A stretch of 36,412 nt of DNA, from NCBI GenBank assembly GCA_029865225.1, contig JAOUHJ010000029.1, positions 1 to 36,412 on the forward strand, in the 5' to 3' direction. The position numbers were made by a program, and so were the translations under genes. Of this stretch, positions 33,991-36,412 are shown piece after piece. Source of the stretch: Nitrospira sp. Its GTDB lineage: Bacteria > Nitrospirota > Nitrospiria > Nitrospirales > Nitrospiraceae. The notes under the pieces are model-generated. The model was not told where the DNA came from, ran no database searches, and saw only the letters and a list, made by a program, of their open reading frames with translations. Within the stretch, counting starts at the first letter, position 1. Every line of letters starts with the position of its first letter.

Positions 33991-34069
33991 CCAGTGAGGC
34001 TCAGCCAGTGCGAGACATCGCGTTGGCCTACTTCCACAATTTGGGCTAAGTTCACGGAGCTATTGCTGC

Positions 34070-36148
34070 ATGCTCAAGTTCCTGAAACGCCTTCTCGGTC
34101 TGGAAACTCCCTCCGTGCGGGGTTACTGCGAGCCAGGCGTTGAGGCCTGTACACTTGCTCCAACGCCTTCTGCCAATGAGAGAGCTTTCAAAACTTACTT
34201 TACCACATTGGGGCAACTGCAGGAAGCGGTCACAAAACGGGAATACGAACGGGCTGCAGGTCTTGCGCGAGAGAACATGCGACAGGTTTCAGGATTCGTC
34301 CAAAGCACGGAGCGCGAGTACGGTTCGTTCGATATTTCTTCCATACCCGCACTTGAGCAGGGGGGAACCATGTTAGCTCTTTTGGGAGACACGGAGGGGC
34401 TAAAGGAGATGCGGGAAATTGTTGGTTCGTTACCCGCGCTTGGGTCATGGCGCTCCGTGGTCGATCAGCACGAAAAGGATCGGAGTTGGTTTGCCGCAAT
34501 TCTTGCAGCCATTGAGGCGAATCCTGGCTGCTTACAGAGCGATATCAAAGATCTCATTGGTGCTGAAGATGGTCGTCGAATTGCGAACCTTCTCGCATGG
34601 CTGGAGAAGGCAGGGAAGATCAGTCGCACGAAGCAGGGACGCACCTATGCCCTAACACTCGCCCATTCAGTTCGCGTTACAGCGTCTCCACTCAAAAGGG
34701 AGGTCCGATCGCATCGGTCGGATCAAAGGCCTTCCCAGCTTCGTGAGATCGACTTGCAGCACCTACCTTACGTGCCACTGCCGCGAGCGCCACTTCGGTG
34801 GGAGGAGGTGCAAGGGGGGCGCAAGACCGAAATGGTCGAAGATGCCCATGACTTCTTCGAGATCCGCGACAGCGAAGAATGGGAACTCTTATCGGTTGAG
34901 AAAATCCCAACGGATAAGCGTCCGGACCCGGCTTTCCGTGAGATTCACTCAATCGATTCGGGACTAATCATGGTTGACGATCTAGGAAAGTCAGAGAAGT
35001 TCACACACGCACCAGCAGCCGCGCTACGGTTTGGACGTGCCGGAGAGCTAATGGTGGAAGCGCCGCTCATTCACGACGTCTATCGTCTCGGGGTGAATGC
35101 CTTTGGCCATGGTTTGATCGCTATGTCGAAGGACTGCATTGTCCATGCATACGATGACGAGTTCAACGTCATCTTGGAGACGCCGCTTCGAGAATCACCA
35201 GAGGTTCGCACGTTGCAGCATCGACTTGGGATCGAAACAGACAGGCTCAAGAACTACCTCCGTTGTACTGCTCTCGCTCACGACAACAGCCGGTATCTCT
35301 TTACAGGTGTTGATCAGGCATGGTGTGTGTCCATGCAGGGGCATGCTCTGTGGGGGATAAAGCTGCCACTCAAGGAGGGGTGGGCGCGTGTCGCTGAAAA
35401 AACTGCTTCCTTCGGAACGAGTGCTGAAGTGATGCAAGCTCTTGAGGTTATGAATCTGACCCTTCCGATCACGCCCGATGATGTGAAGCGACGCTACCGC
35501 GAACTAGCGAAGCTGTGGCATCCAGACTTGAACCCGGGGAATGCGAGTGCTGAGGAGCGGATGAAGGCGCTCACGGGCGCAGCAGAGATCCTCACCGGGA
35601 TTGATCCAGCGGCACTACCACGCTACACCGGCACAACCTTCGCCAAAGAAATGAACCGACAGGAGTTTGAAGTCGGGGCCACGAAGTTCACCGTTGCAAT
35701 GGCGATGCAAGTGAGTGAGGTGAATGCAGCGGACTGGATCTATGCTGCCAATTTTGCGGGCCGCTCACAGGGTGCCTTCCTCGCTGGATATTCTGGACGA
35801 ATCGTTCAGGTGGACGGCGAAGGTGAACCGGTGCGCGCCTACGACATTGGGGCAGTCCCGCGGAAGATCATCGACACAGGTGACTATCTTTACTTTCTTA
35901 CGGACACCCGCCTCTATGTCCTGCATAGTGATGCCCTACATGCACTCGTCGACACTGTCGACGGCGGGAATATCATCGTGGCGCAGACAGGATTTGGTCT
36001 CATTGAGAAGAAGCGTTTCCGGTGGTTCCGGGAGGACGGAACCTACCTTGGATCGATTGTGACACAGAGTCCGATCCCCGAGTGTACTATGCTTCGGAAG
36101 GGATGGTTGTCGAGACCAGACAACACAAAACGACCATTACTGGTATAG
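34070..36148 (+). CDS. Large protein with winged-helix segment, internal J-domain and beta-propeller-like flanks
   Basis: 692 residues, not recognised as a named protein. Residues 40-100 form an acidic helical region. About 140-197 looks like a winged helix (WFAAILAAIEANPGC, then RRIANLLAWLEKAGKI and RTYALTL). About 290-440 reads as beta-propeller-like strands (AFGHGLIAMSKDCIVHAYDD, CTALAHDNSRYLFTGVDQ). A J-domain of about 465-515 carries H484-P-D486 in KLWHPDLNPGN. A second beta region follows (GYSGRIVQVDGEGEPVRAYDI, DYLYFLTDTRLYVLHSDA). A J-domain in the middle of a protein between beta repeats is unusual; most lie at the N-terminus. GGAG lies 11 bases before the ATG. J-domains recruit Hsp70; the rest could bind a substrate or sense a signal. 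Function unknown. Confidence 0.75.
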   Translation: MLKFLKRLLGLETPSVRGYCEPGVEACTLAPTPSANERAFKTYFTTLGQLQEAVTKREYERAAGLARENMRQVSGFVQSTEREYGSFDISSIPALEQGGTMLALLGDTEGLKEMREIVGSLPALGSWRSVVDQHEKDRSWFAAILAAIEANPGCLQSDIKDLIGAEDGRRIANLLAWLEKAGKISRTKQGRTYALTLAHSVRVTASPLKREVRSHRSDQRPSQLREIDLQHLPYVPLPRAPLRWEEVQGGRKTEMVEDAHDFFEIRDSEEWELLSVEKIPTDKRPDPAFREIHSIDSGLIMVDDLGKSEKFTHAPAAALRFGRAGELMVEAPLIHDVYRLGVNAFGHGLIAMSKDCIVHAYDDEFNVILETPLRESPEVRTLQHRLGIETDRLKNYLRCTALAHDNSRYLFTGVDQAWCVSMQGHALWGIKLPLKEGWARVAEKTASFGTSAEVMQALEVMNLTLPITPDDVKRRYRELAKLWHPDLNPGNASAEERMKALTGAAEILTGIDPAALPRYTGTTFAKEMNRQEFEVGATKFTVAMAMQVSEVNAADWIYAANFAGRSQGAFLAGYSGRIVQVDGEGEPVRAYDIGAVPRKIIDTGDYLYFLTDTRLYVLHSDALHALVDTVDGGNIIVAQTGFGLIEKKRFRWFREDGTYLGSIVTQSPIPECTMLRKGWLSRPDNTKRPLLV

Positions 36149-36412
36149 CGAGCTGGTGGGAATGAGAAACACGGGTCTACTTAAAGAAGAAGGGCGATCA
36201 TCAATAGCTGATCTCCGCTAATTGAGTGGTCCTGGGTACCTGCATGTTTTAGTCGTACCCATTTCTGACTTGAATAAATACGTTTAACCATTGCTGTCCA
36301 AGATAGCCGAGACCTGGTGGGAGCCCACATGATTTGATGCGGGTTTCGGACGGGTGATGGCGGGTTTTCACGTGCATGCCTCCTGGTGCTGTCCAAGATC
36401 AGGCGAAGGCCA
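36149..36412. repeat. Right-hand end: 13-bp direct repeat, no gene
   Basis: The last 264 bases carry no supported gene. A 13-base direct repeat TGCTGTCCAAGAT occurs at 36292-36304 and again at 36387-36399, 95 bases apart. Whether it belongs to a larger repeat cannot be judged, since the window ends here. Confidence 0.4.

Noticed and set aside
36181-36396. 71-residue open frame on the minus strand at the right edge
   Set aside because: No recognisable domain or start signal, and it spans a direct repeat.
29526-36412. A second attachment site (repeat of the tRNA-Glu 3' end)
   Set aside because: I looked for the T-arm and acceptor sequence through to the right edge and did not find a copy.

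Overview
The window looks like a chromosomal segment of a Nitrospira-like bacterium (phylum Nitrospirota). This rests on GC-rich coding DNA, a Gram-negative-type gene set (class A PBP, lipoprotein, periplasmic protein), a full isc/hsc iron-sulfur operon combined with both GluRS and GlnRS, and the style of the two-component genes. It is an inference from protein character, not from a database match.

Layout. (1) 187-5781: a DUF3501 protein, a double-domain pterin synthase (PTPS type), a small periplasmic protein, a thioredoxin-like protein, a peroxiredoxin with its own promoter and terminator, an unknown protein and the ribosome-associated GTPase TypA/BipA. (2) 5972-11241: a phosphorelay on the minus strand, with a 1104-residue GAF/PAS/PAS/PAS hybrid histidine kinase carrying two receiver domains, three stand-alone receivers and an Hpt protein, but no DNA-binding or enzymatic output domain. 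(3) 11524-13932: class A penicillin-binding protein 1A. (4) 13939-19887: the minus-strand operon iscR-iscS-iscU-iscA-hscB-hscA-iscX, with an ISC-type ferredoxin gene diverging from iscR. Two 17-bp inverted repeats sit between iscR and the ferredoxin gene, over promoters in both directions. (5) 19974-29234: a flavin reductase, gltX, two tRNA-Gln genes, a remnant of an alcohol dehydrogenase gene, a nucleotidyltransferase/small-protein pair, the intact alcohol dehydrogenase, yacG, a PilZ protein, glnS and three poorly characterised proteins. (6) 29449 to the right edge: tRNA-Glu(CTC) followed immediately by a frameshifted tyrosine integrase, then what reads as an integrated element or island. It holds a structured non-coding stretch, a zinc-ribbon protein, an excisionase-like HTH protein with three 10-bp direct repeats upstream, two divergent toxin-antitoxin-like pairs, a possible HEPN-type protein (one motif only) and a large protein with a winged-helix-like segment, an internal J-domain and beta-propeller-like flanks.

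How the genes work together. The isc block is a complete assembly line: IscS supplies sulfur, IscU is the scaffold, HscA/HscB release the cluster through the LPPVK motif of IscU, IscA carries clusters, ferredoxin supplies electrons, and IscX and IscR tune the process. The aminoacylation block (gltX, tRNA-Gln x2, glnS) points to direct charging of tRNA-Gln. The best places to look for something undescribed are the 33367-36148 gene pair in the tRNA-Glu island and the output-less phosphorelay. The right end of the island is not in the window.
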